Shown: positions 7,415-14,713 of the stretch, in pieces | How positions within the stretch are numbered: the stretch's first letter is position 1 | How the letters are laid out: every line of letters starts with the position of its first letter | DNA from: Bacillota bacterium | GTDB lineage: Bacteria > Bacillota > Clostridia > Oscillospirales > Ruminococcaceae | Assembly: GCA_023391875.1 (NCBI GenBank) | Contig: JAEWAB010000003.1 | Span: 1 to 64,000, forward strand | Direction of reading: 5' to 3' | DNA: 64,000 bases | The notes under the pieces: generated by a model | Databases searched by the model: none | Told to the model about the DNA's origin: nothing | What the model saw: the letters and a program-made list of their open reading frames with translations, nothing else | Program-made: the position numbers and the translations under genes

Positions 7415-8926
7415 ATGATGACGACCACATATGAAAGATATCTGAAACTGAATATCGACGGCTCCCGCATTGGCTTGGAGCATGGCGAGAGCGAAAGCAA
7501 CTACTTCTGCGCGCCCAAGGGCGCGAGAGTGATCGGCTGGGCCGGCGTGGATGGTATCCACTATTGCTTTGTGCGTGGCTTTGGCGAGATGGTGTTTGCC
7601 GTCAGCCCGATGAACACACCGGGGAACAATGTGCATCCGATTGCAAGAGATTTTATGGACTTCCTACGGCTTCTGCTGGCTTGCGGCGATGCTGCTGTAC
7701 TGGAGCAGGTATACTGTTGGGATCAGACGCGGTTTGACGCCTTCCTGCAGGACAATTCTCTCACCGCTGAACAGCAGGCTGTGCTGGATGACATTCGGGA
7801 AAAGCTGCTGCTTGCACCAATGGAGCAGCCCTTTGCTTATATCAAAGAGCTGCAGGCCAATTTTGATTATAGTCGCATCAAATATACGAAAAATTACTAT
7901 GAATGGGTTCCTGTCATGCCGAAGATACCCGAATGGAAGGTTTACTTTGACGGCAACTTTTGGGGGCATCATGGCCGTGAAAGAGCCGGCAAGGAAATTA
8001 CTCTTGATAAGCAGTTTGTCTGGGACGATGAAGTCTGGCATATCCCAGCGATTTACGCCTGCAGCAAAGGCTTGGTCTTAGACTTTTGCGTACAGATACC
8101 AGCTGAGCGCATCCGTTCCTTTATGGACAAGTGGAATCTATCAATTAAGAACGATGAAACCAACTTTACCGATGAACAGCAGCTGCAGACTGACGCAGAA
8201 AATCCACTATCCATCAAAATAAATCCAAAAGTTGTACTAAACGGAACTATCCTTTCAGACTATCATGCCTGCGGTGTGTCATGGAATCCCTGCTTGCCAG
8301 AGGGCAACGGCCTTAAGGCCAAGAGCGTGGCCCAGCATTATGGCCTTGATCCTGCCTATGGGTGGGTAATCTGGCGCGCTGCTTATCCTTGGGCGAAGAA
8401 ACACAAACCACAGATTACGACGCTCAGCGTAACACTGGTGCAGAAGCCTGTCGCTGTGTCGGGGCCGCACTTCCATGTGTCAGTACCCGGTGAGCACATC
8501 GCGTTTGCACACCCGACCACTGGCACACAGCATACGCTGACCGTACAGGAATATGAGCAGCACAAAATGTCCCATGAGTATTTTGAAAACCAAGATTACG
8601 AGTTCCCGACACACTATACGGTGATGAGCTATACGCTCTCGCCGGTTCTGCCTGATAGTGCATTCACCGTTATTGATTGCGTTCGTTCCGACCAACCTCG
8701 GCAGAAGAGCACCAATCCCAATGAGCCGCAGACATCCAGCAGCGTCTGCGCAGTTGGCATCATTGGCTGCGCAGATGGTCCGACTGCCATCGTTTTCGGC
8801 GGCAGCGACCAAGGCAAGCTTCATACAGCCTGCTCCGCATTGCACTTTAAGCCAGTGGACGATGTGGAGTGGCGCATGGTGTTTCATGAAAAAAGGCGCG
8901 AAGATGTTACGGTGGAGCTGATATAA
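7415..8926 (+). CDS. Unknown 503-residue protein with a GIIGCADGPTAI motif
   Basis: Soluble protein, no signal peptide or membrane helix. I do not recognise a family. Residues about 1-120 carry several short aromatic and acidic patterns; a middle region is rich in Trp and Tyr (WHIPAIYACSKG, GVSWNPCLPEGNG), with a His-rich part (SGPHFHVSVPGEHIAFAHP). Near residues 447-463 it has VGIIGCADGPTAIVFGG, close to the GIIGGADGPTAI motif of the beta subunits of sodium-translocating decarboxylases, but without their membrane context. It fills the whole space between repeats C and D. The start follows only a weak GAG site. It may be a toxin- or phage-related or metabolic protein; nothing decides this. 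Confidence 0.75.
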   Translation: MMTTTYERYLKLNIDGSRIGLEHGESESNYFCAPKGARVIGWAGVDGIHYCFVRGFGEMVFAVSPMNTPGNNVHPIARDFMDFLRLLLACGDAAVLEQVYCWDQTRFDAFLQDNSLTAEQQAVLDDIREKLLLAPMEQPFAYIKELQANFDYSRIKYTKNYYEWVPVMPKIPEWKVYFDGNFWGHHGRERAGKEITLDKQFVWDDEVWHIPAIYACSKGLVLDFCVQIPAERIRSFMDKWNLSIKNDETNFTDEQQLQTDAENPLSIKINPKVVLNGTILSDYHACGVSWNPCLPEGNGLKAKSVAQHYGLDPAYGWVIWRAAYPWAKKHKPQITTLSVTLVQKPVAVSGPHFHVSVPGEHIAFAHPTTGTQHTLTVQEYEQHKMSHEYFENQDYEFPTHYTVMSYTLSPVLPDSAFTVIDCVRSDQPRQKSTNPNEPQTSSSVCAVGIIGCADGPTAIVFGGSDQGKLHTACSALHFKPVDDVEWRMVFHEKRREDVTVELI

Positions 8927-8941
8927 ACCTTATCCTAAGAG

Positions 8942-9083
8942 ATTAAATTATGCGAAGCTCAGGGTCCCCTCTTAACTTCGCATAAGAACCATTAGCGCAG
9001 CCTTTTGTAAGTGTTTGTACTTCCCATTATGGTATGCCTAGCGTTCTCCAGAACGCCTGATTTAATTCCCATTATGTTTAAGA
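8942..9083 (+). repeat. Dispersed structured repeat, copy D
   Basis: The longest and best-preserved copy. TTATGCGAAG at the 5' end pairs perfectly with CTTCGCATAA after about 18 bases, forming a first hairpin. A second unit follows with TGTACTTCCCATTATGG, AGCGTTCTCCAGAACGC and TTCCCATTATGTTTAAG. The outer arms (ATTAAA... and ...TTTAAG) are also partly complementary. Confidence 0.85.
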
Positions 9084-9133
9084 TTACCATTACATAGATA
9101 AATTAATAAAAGGACAAGGACACCTTAGCAATT

Positions 9134-9196
9134 ATGCGCAACTACGCCATAATGATGTTCTTAGTGATAGTTGCGTTACTTTATTTATGGGGATGA
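9134..9196 (+). CDS. Possible 20-residue membrane peptide
   Basis: A short frame starting MRNYAIMMFLVIVALLYLWG is one hydrophobic helix. Its stop overlaps the ATG at 9193 of the next frame as ATGA, an overlap typical of translational coupling. AAGGACAAGGA lies upstream but rather far. It could be a leader peptide, or the first helix of a two-helix protein split by a frameshift. Weak case. Confidence 0.35.
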   Translation: MRNYAIMMFLVIVALLYLWG

Positions 9197-9417
9197 TTTT
9201 AGGTACTGCTGTTGTCGTCACAATATTAGTGGTTAGTTACTCATCATATAAATATGCAAAAAGCAATTCAGATCCATATGCGAGAGCAGGACAAAAGAAA
9301 CAGGGACGCGAACGCAAAAGTAAAGCAAGACAAAAACCTGGATGGGAACAAAAGTCCAAACCCAAGCCTCCAAAAAAGCATACGCCAGGTAACGATCATA
9401 GAAAGTACAAGCCATAG
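9193..9417 (+). CDS. Small membrane-anchored, very basic protein
   Basis: About 74 residues: one N-terminal helix (LGTAVVVTILVVSYSSYKYA) and then a tail rich in Lys, Arg, Gln and Pro (GRERKSKARQKPGWEQKSKP). Such tails may bind nucleic acid or anionic lipid. No family recognised. The ATG at 9193 is linked to the preceding short frame by an ATGA overlap; an in-frame ATG at 9187 is also available. The gene ends 14 bp before the HExxH protein gene and may be co-transcribed with it. Another open frame overlaps 9254-9475 in a different phase and is probably a shadow. Confidence 0.5.
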   Translation: MILGTAVVVTILVVSYSSYKYAKSNSDPYARAGQKKQGRERKSKARQKPGWEQKSKPKPPKKHTPGNDHRKYKP

Positions 9418-9431
9418 AAATGAGGTAAACG

Positions 9432-9911
9432 ATGCATATATGGACATTAGAAAATTGGAAAAAGACTTACGATAATGTCGATGTAAGGACAGGTTTACGA
9501 TTAAGATGTGACAAATCAATTAACGATGAAGTTAGGCGGGTATGTAAAGATTTTTGCATATGGCTAAGAAAAAATTATTATTTTCCTATTCGTATACCCA
9601 TTTATCTAAAATCTGATTATAAAATCAAAGCAATGGACGGTGATTTAGTTAGCGCTACCTTTTTTCAACCAAATAGCAAATATATTGAGCCATATATTCG
9701 AATTGCAACAGGTGATTATTCTGAATTGTTAAATACAGATGGAAAGGATGACGCATTGGCAGCAATTCTTGGCTCTATTGCACATGAATTAACACATTAT
9801 TTTCAATGGATAAATGATATTTACCTCACTGAAATCGGTGCAGAAAGACAAGCGAAAGTATATGTAAATTACATTATCAGTGAGTATGCAGCAACACGAG
9901 AACATCCATAG
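9432..9911 (+). CDS. Predicted zinc metallopeptidase-like protein (HExxH)
   Basis: A 159-residue protein with no signal peptide. The C-terminal half has IAHELTHYFQW with H118, E119 and H122, and about 16 residues later GAERQAKVY, whose E138 is a good candidate third zinc ligand. This HExxH...ExxA arrangement is that of minimal gluzincin-like domains, often seen in phage, toxin or stress loci. The N-terminal half is not recognised. GAGGT lies before the ATG. It is the last gene of the repeat-punctuated stretch and is followed by a strong hairpin rather than another repeat copy. Its substrate is unknown. Confidence 0.7.
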   Translation: MHIWTLENWKKTYDNVDVRTGLRLRCDKSINDEVRRVCKDFCIWLRKNYYFPIRIPIYLKSDYKIKAMDGDLVSATFFQPNSKYIEPYIRIATGDYSELLNTDGKDDALAAILGSIAHELTHYFQWINDIYLTEIGAERQAKVYVNYIISEYAATREHP

Positions 9912-9926
9912 AAACACTATTATCTT

Positions 9927-9960
9927 TTAAGGGCTTACTTCTTATAAAGTAAGCCCTTAA
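9927..9960. terminator. Perfect 12-bp hairpin after the metallopeptidase gene
   Basis: AAGGGCTTACTT pairs with AAGTAAGCCCTT around a six-base loop. The T tract after the stem is weak, so this is either a terminator of modest strength or a transcript-stabilising hairpin. A second imperfect hairpin (ACTCCC...GGGAGT) follows at 10020-10049. Confidence 0.55.
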
Positions 9961-10112
9961 ATGATTTCAAATGAAATTATCGCAATATAAGGTCAATCTA
10001 ATGGAATAGTTTAAATAAACACTCCCAACCGACTAAATCTGTCGGGAGTACGTAGCCGGGCACGCCTAAAACCCCACATGCCCACGCGGCTACTGGCATC
10101 ACTACTGGAGCT

Positions 10113-10196
10113 GCTGTAAAGAAAGAAAAATCGGCCTTGGTCAATTAGCGGGGCCAGCCCATCATACAGTTATGGCAATCTGAAGCTGAATTCTTC
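10113..10196 (+). repeat. 84-bp direct repeat, left copy flanking the GH43 gene
   Basis: The copy runs from GCTGTAAAGAAAGAAAAA through TCGGCC, GGGGCC and ATCATACAGTTATGGC to CTGAATTCTTC. It matches 11974-12056 with a handful of substitutions and one indel. The second copy lies just beyond the stop of the GH43 gene, so the two bracket that gene in the same orientation. Confidence 0.8.
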
Positions 10197-10299
10197 AGCA
10201 TAGCACAAGTATGATAATCTTTCCAATTATCTGTCCGGCCACTTGATGACTCCAAATTGTTATAGTAGTATAATAAAGTAAAAAAACATAAGGAGCTTC

Positions 10300-11877
10300 A
10301 TGATGCCGTTTACATTTCAAAACCCCATATTGAGCGGATTTTATCCCGACCCTTCCGTTTGCAGGGTTGAAGACGACTACTATTTGGTTGCCTCTACCTT
10401 TGCGTACTTTCCAGGGGTACCTGTGTTCCATAGCAAGGATTTGGTAAACTGGAGACAAATCGGAAATATTCTGGATAGGCCATCACAGCTCAATTTAGAG
10501 GGTGCAACGCATTCGGGTGGAATTTTTGCGCCTACCATACGGTACCACAATGGAATTTTTTACATGATTACCACAAACGTAAGCCACGGAGGGGATTTTA
10601 TAGTAAAATCCAAGAATCCGGCAGGCCCGTGGTCCGACCCATATTTTATCAAGAATGCCGACGGCATTGACCCTTCACTGTTTTTCGACGATGACGGAAA
10701 GGCGTATTGCATGGGGACGCGTGCGCGATTGGAGGGTGCAAAATATTACGGTGACAACGAGATATGGTTGCAAGAAATCAATTTGGACAAGATGGAGCTC
10801 GTGGGCGACAGCTACAGCTTATGGAACGGTGCTCTGCGCGATGTGGTGTGGCCGGAAGGGCCTCATCTTTACAAATATAACGGCTACTATTATCTGCTAA
10901 TCGCCGAAGCCGGCACCGCGTACGAACATGCGGTCACGGTAGCCCGCAGTAAAAGCATTTTCGGGCCCTACGAAGGGAACAGATGCAACCCGATACTCAC
11001 CCATAGGCATTTGGGTATTCATTATCCTGTCGTCAACGTGGGGCATGGGGATTTGGTGCAGACCCAAAATGGGGATTGGTGGCTTGTCGTCCTGGCTTCC
11101 CGCACTTACGGCGGCTATTACCGCAACCTTGGGCGTGAAACCTTTTTGGCGGCAGTTGAATGGGAAAACGGCTGGCCGGTAGTGAATCCGGGAAAAGGGA
11201 TGCTTTTAAAAGAGCAGGCCGCCCCCTGTCTTCCTCCCGCCCCTGTCCCGAAATGGCCATGTGACGAAATGTTTAACAGCGACAGATTGTCCTTCCGATG
11301 GATCTACCTGCGAAATCCGGATATGTCCGCGTACAGCCTGACGGAAAGGAAAGGATGCCTGCGCCTGTACCTGAGACCAGAACGGATTACCGATTTGGTA
11401 AGCCCGACCTTTGTCGGCATCCGTCAAACGGATATGAGCTTTGACGTGGAAACCGAATTTGAGTTCGAGCCCAAAGCGGATTACGAAACATGTGGCATAT
11501 GCCTTATTCAAAGCAACAATTATCATTACAGGCTGGAATACACTCAACACAATGATAAAAAGTGCATCCATCTTGTACGGTGCGAAGGCGGCACGGAAAC
11601 GATGATGGCAAAAGAGGAATTTTCTTCTGCGTCTATCTTTTTTAAAGTCTGTGCGAGAGAGCAGGATTTATTTTTCTGGTACGGTGAATCAGACAAACAG
11701 TACCGCCTACTTGCAGGCAATGTAAACGGCAGAATACTGTCCCCTGATATTGCTGGCGGTTTTGTTGGGACATGCATTGGCATGTATGCTAGCAGCAACG
11801 GGACGGAAAGCGGAAATTTCGCGGATTTTCACAGTTTTTCATATAGGCCTGCCGGTACCGATCCGCTTTTGATCTAA
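10300..11877 (+). CDS. GH43 beta-xylosidase / arabinofuranosidase
   Basis: Hydrolyses non-reducing-end xylose or arabinose from xylo-oligosaccharides. The 525-residue protein has an N-terminal five-bladed propeller (to about residue 310) and a C-terminal beta-sandwich (about 325-520), as in XynB-type enzymes. The catalytic set is visible: the base Asp in FYPDPSV, the orienting Asp in DGIDPSLFFDD and the acid Glu in WPEGPHLYK. There is no signal peptide, so it acts on imported oligosaccharides. AAGGAGC precedes the ATG. A TATAAT at 10269-10274 could be its -10, with no clear -35. It fits with the GH8 enzyme and ABC system at 26-31 kb. Direct repeats on either side hint at acquisition as a unit. 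Confidence 0.93.
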   Translation: MMPFTFQNPILSGFYPDPSVCRVEDDYYLVASTFAYFPGVPVFHSKDLVNWRQIGNILDRPSQLNLEGATHSGGIFAPTIRYHNGIFYMITTNVSHGGDFIVKSKNPAGPWSDPYFIKNADGIDPSLFFDDDGKAYCMGTRARLEGAKYYGDNEIWLQEINLDKMELVGDSYSLWNGALRDVVWPEGPHLYKYNGYYYLLIAEAGTAYEHAVTVARSKSIFGPYEGNRCNPILTHRHLGIHYPVVNVGHGDLVQTQNGDWWLVVLASRTYGGYYRNLGRETFLAAVEWENGWPVVNPGKGMLLKEQAAPCLPPAPVPKWPCDEMFNSDRLSFRWIYLRNPDMSAYSLTERKGCLRLYLRPERITDLVSPTFVGIRQTDMSFDVETEFEFEPKADYETCGICLIQSNNYHYRLEYTQHNDKKCIHLVRCEGGTETMMAKEEFSSASIFFKVCAREQDLFFWYGESDKQYRLLAGNVNGRILSPDIAGGFVGTCIGMYASSNGTESGNFADFHSFSYRPAGTDPLLI

Positions 11878-11973
11878 TACTGTTCTCCCATTAGTGCCTG
11901 TTGGCATAATCCTAAATATTCAGATTTTAAGCGGCTTTTATGCCGGGCAAGATGAATTTTCGCAGGAACAGTT

Positions 11974-12056
11974 GCTGTAAAAAAGAAAAACCGGCCTCGG
12001 TCTATTAGCCGGGCCGGTCTATCATACAATTATGGCGATCTGAAACCGGATTCCTC
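11974..12056 (+). repeat. 84-bp direct repeat, right copy flanking the GH43 gene
   Basis: Second copy of the element at 10113-10196. Here ACCGGCC and GGCCGGT form the stem of a hairpin with CGG/CCG extension, so the repeat may act as a terminator-like structure. About 70% of the space between the GH43 stop and the next gene is otherwise featureless. Confidence 0.8.
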
Positions 12057-12145
12057 GCAACTATAGCCCTTATCTCTATATCAGACCTAAATAGAGCCTA
12101 ACTTTTCTCTTTTCACTGTCGTAACTCCAGTATGTACTACTGCAG

Positions 12146-12706
12146 ATGTTAATGCATGAAGACAATTTCAAGATGTCTGAGCAGGACGCTTTTTTTGACT
12201 TGTGGTTTAATATCTCGGTTAACGACCCAAAAGTTGCAGTTTCCGTCTTAGGCCCGGTAGTTTCTTTTGAAAACCCCAACAACCTAAATTATCAAGAAGC
12301 GATGTTATCTGAAAACACCATTTCTCAGCGATGGAACTGGAGCCGCTCAAGGGTTAACCGTTTTATCAACAAGCTCATTCATGCACATCTTATCTCGCGA
12401 GTGAACATTGGTGGACGTTATGGAAGTGTTCTATTCTTTGATTGCTTTTTATATAAGAATTATCCTGATGTGGTGGATTACACGGTTCCGTCCAAGGATT
12501 TAATTTGTGAAAAGCTCAATTTGGCGTCTTCGAAATCACTTAAATTCTTAACAGCAGCTTTGAGATATGTATTTCATGAGATTCAAAAATATGCCCGGGT
12601 CATTTCTGTTTTTCATCCAGGCAAAACAAATCGTTCACCAGCTGAAAACTCCAAAAATGTTTTTATTCCAATATCAATGATTCCTTTTATCACAAAAGAG
12701 TTTTAA
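12146..12706 (+). CDS. Helix-turn-helix protein, phage-replication-like N-terminus
   Basis: A 186-residue protein of unknown function. Residues about 10-95 look like the winged helix found at the start of phage or plasmid replication initiators: ISQRWNWSRSRVNRFINKLI followed by a strand pair with HLISRVNIGG. The C-terminal half is not recognised and is short for a replication protein. There is no good ribosome site before the ATG. No other phage or plasmid gene is nearby, so it may be a relic of a mobile element or a stand-alone regulator. Confidence 0.55.
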   Translation: MLMHEDNFKMSEQDAFFDLWFNISVNDPKVAVSVLGPVVSFENPNNLNYQEAMLSENTISQRWNWSRSRVNRFINKLIHAHLISRVNIGGRYGSVLFFDCFLYKNYPDVVDYTVPSKDLICEKLNLASSKSLKFLTAALRYVFHEIQKYARVISVFHPGKTNRSPAENSKNVFIPISMIPFITKEF

Positions 12707-12930
12707 GTTGAAATATACAAAAATTCCAAAAGCCTTATACGCAATGGTGTTAATGTTACCGAATTAATAGAATTGAAGATTCAAACGTTAAGAATACCAT
12801 AAAATCATAGGCAAGCAGGAATTAATTCTCGCTGCAATAGAACATCATGTAGAAACTTATCTGATTTTCTGAATTTAATTACAGTTATTCTAAATTTATT
12901 TGATGTTTCTTAATTCAAAGTCTGAAACTA

Positions 12931-12958
12931 TTGACTTTTCAATTTGAGGGAGTATAGT
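12931..12958 (+). promoter_or_regulatory. Promoter of the DUF4143 ATPase gene
   Basis: TTGACT and TATAGT are separated by 16 bp, about 30 bp before a clear AAGGAGG ribosome site. The preceding 220 bp are AT-rich with no visible gene. Confidence 0.65.
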
Positions 12959-12989
12959 GAAGGTAGTAGATTGCAAGGAGGATTAGATT

Positions 12990-14222
12990 ATGGCTGAACT
13001 TATTAACAGGCCGGAATACCTGCGTCAGCTGATTGAACATAAGGATGTCGATCTTGTGAAAATCGTGACCGGCATACGTAGATGCGGAAAATCTACACTA
13101 CTTGATTTATTTCACGAGTATTTGCTATCCGCTGGAATATCAGAGGATAGCATCATTCATATGAATATGGAATCTTTAAAATACAGGGAACTAACCGAGT
13201 ATATCGCATTTTATGATTATGTAAGTGCCAAAATCGTAAGTGGCAGGAAAACCTATCTAATTTTCGATGAACTGCAGGCGGTAAATGGTTGGGAAAAAGC
13301 GATTGAATCATTCCGGCTTGATTTTGACGTAGACATTTACATCACAGGCTCAAATGCTTATTTACTGTCTACGGAATTTTCCACCCTTCTTTCAGGGCGG
13401 TATATTGAAATTCGTATGCTGCCGTTATCATTCAAGGAATTCCTGACCTTTTATGGTTTTGCTCCCAATGTCACGATGGAGGATAAATTTCAAAAGTATC
13501 TACAATTTGGCGGTATGCCTATCTTACGGCAGTACAATTTTAACGAAGCTCGAAGCAATGAAGCACTGGAGGGGATTTACGCAACAGTCGTGCTGCGCGA
13601 TATTCTGCAAAGAAACAATTTTTCTGACCAGAACATCCTTAATAAGATTGTTCTTTTTCTATGTTCCAACATTGGTAGTATAACTTCGCCGAACAATATC
13701 GGCAATGTTCTATCTTACGAGGGAGAACTTGAGAGCAAGAAAACTAAGAATATCGCTGGGAAAACAGTAGATAAGTATATCTACATGCTACAAAGCGCCT
13801 TCGTCTTTTACTCGGTCGGCCGATACGACGTCAAAGGTAAGCAAATTCTGAAAACGCTCGGTAAAAACTACATCATCGATTTGGGCTTCCGCAATATGCT
13901 TCTCGGCTACCGTGATGCGGATCGTGGCCATATTCTTGAAAACGTGGTCTTCTTGGAGCTTCTTCGCCGGGACTATCGCGTATATATCGGCAAGGTCGGC
14001 GAGACCGAAGTGGATTTTGTTGCGGAGAAACCAAACGAGAGGCTATATATTCAGGTTACCGAATCAATGGCTACTGAAGAAGTACGAGAACGTGAGCTGC
14101 GACCCCTAAAACTGATACAGGACAATTATGAGAAAATTATATTGTCAATGGATAAAAGTTATATCACTTCATACGAAGGAATCAAAGCTATTAACCTGAT
14201 GGACTGGCTGCTGTCAAATTGA
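12990..14222 (+). CDS. AAA_14 / DUF4143 family ATPase
   Basis: A 410-residue predicted STAND-like or archaeal-type AAA ATPase. The P-loop is GIRRCGKST (residues 28-36), Walker B is TYLIFDELQ, sensor region DIYITGSNAYLLS, followed by the LSGRYIEIRMLPLSFKEF segment. The C-terminal DUF4143 part carries a restriction-endonuclease-like core (ENVVFLELLRRDYRVYIGK... TEVDFVAE). The family is common in anaerobes, often in many copies; its role is not settled, with links to mobile elements and defence proposed. AAGGAGG precedes the ATG. A piece of a second family member lies just downstream. Confidence 0.92.
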   Translation: MAELINRPEYLRQLIEHKDVDLVKIVTGIRRCGKSTLLDLFHEYLLSAGISEDSIIHMNMESLKYRELTEYIAFYDYVSAKIVSGRKTYLIFDELQAVNGWEKAIESFRLDFDVDIYITGSNAYLLSTEFSTLLSGRYIEIRMLPLSFKEFLTFYGFAPNVTMEDKFQKYLQFGGMPILRQYNFNEARSNEALEGIYATVVLRDILQRNNFSDQNILNKIVLFLCSNIGSITSPNNIGNVLSYEGELESKKTKNIAGKTVDKYIYMLQSAFVFYSVGRYDVKGKQILKTLGKNYIIDLGFRNMLLGYRDADRGHILENVVFLELLRRDYRVYIGKVGETEVDFVAEKPNERLYIQVTESMATEEVRERELRPLKLIQDNYEKIILSMDKSYITSYEGIKAINLMDWLLSN

Positions 14223-14238
14223 CACTTATCACATTACA

Positions 14239-14334
14239 CAAATCGCCTTCTTGAAAAAGGTGGCCGGTCATTATTCCAAATTTATATTGTCTATTGATGA
14301 GCTTCTCATGGGTGAATACGGCGGCACTACATAG
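14239..14334 (+). pseudogene. Remnant of a second DUF4143 ATPase gene (C-terminus)
   Basis: The frame reads LKKVAGHYSKFILSIDELL, MGEYGG and a stop. Its likeness to the family C-terminus (here YEKIILSMDKSYITSYEGIK in the intact gene) shows a tail fragment of a paralogue. It ends exactly where IS21-type terminal sequence begins, so the insertion probably cut off the last dozen residues, and the rest of the gene has been lost, perhaps by recombination with the intact copy. Confidence 0.6.
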
Positions 14335-14661
14335 ACAGTAGCGTCGCTAAAATTAGACACCCCGAGACGGGCAGATTAGACAGTCACTGCGGTGCGCTTA
14401 GACACCCTAAGCATCTGTAGTAAAATTGAAATTGGCACGCTGAAAGGTGTGACTAATTTCAAAGAGGTCAGACGAATGACCAACTATAGAGAGATTCTGC
14501 GGCTTAGAAGCCTTGGAATCAACTACAGTCGGATTGCCGACAGCATGGGGATCGCCCGGCAAACCGTCGTTACCGCTTTGCAGCGGGCAGCGGCGCAAGG
14601 GCTGGACTGGCAGGCAGCGGAAGCGATGAGCGACCGCGAGCTTGTAGCCAATCTGTTTCCT
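14335..14661 (+). mobile_element. Truncated left end of an IS21-family element
   Basis: Starts near TAGCGTCGCTAAAATTAGAC and contains repeated TTAGACA motifs (14360, 14376, 14398), the pattern of multiple transposase-binding sites at IS21 ends. It continues into the first third of istA. After 14661 the sequence switches abruptly to the intergenic end of the next gene, so the rest of the element, including istB, is gone. Confidence 0.75.
14476..14661 (+). pseudogene. istA: IstA transposase of IS21 family, N-terminal fragment
   Basis: Sixty-two residues beginning MTNYREILRLRSLGINYSRI match the N-terminal helix-turn-helix of IS21-family IstA, through MSDRELVANLFP. The homology stops there; the frame then runs antisense through the neighbouring kinase gene and encodes nothing meaningful. 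AGAGG precedes the ATG. The DDE catalytic domain is missing, so the product cannot transpose. Confidence 0.8.
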
Positions 14662-14713
14662 GCCAAGGTAGTGGTCTACCTATTCGGTGGACTGAGGTGG
14701 GGTTCATGGTGGG

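Noticed and set aside
5393..9083. CRISPR array
   Set aside because: The repeats are long, imperfect, internally structured and separated by genes, not by short uniform spacers.
9254..9475. 73-residue plus-strand frame overlapping the basic membrane protein
   Set aside because: It overlaps two better candidates in another phase and lacks a ribosome site, although its composition is not absurd.
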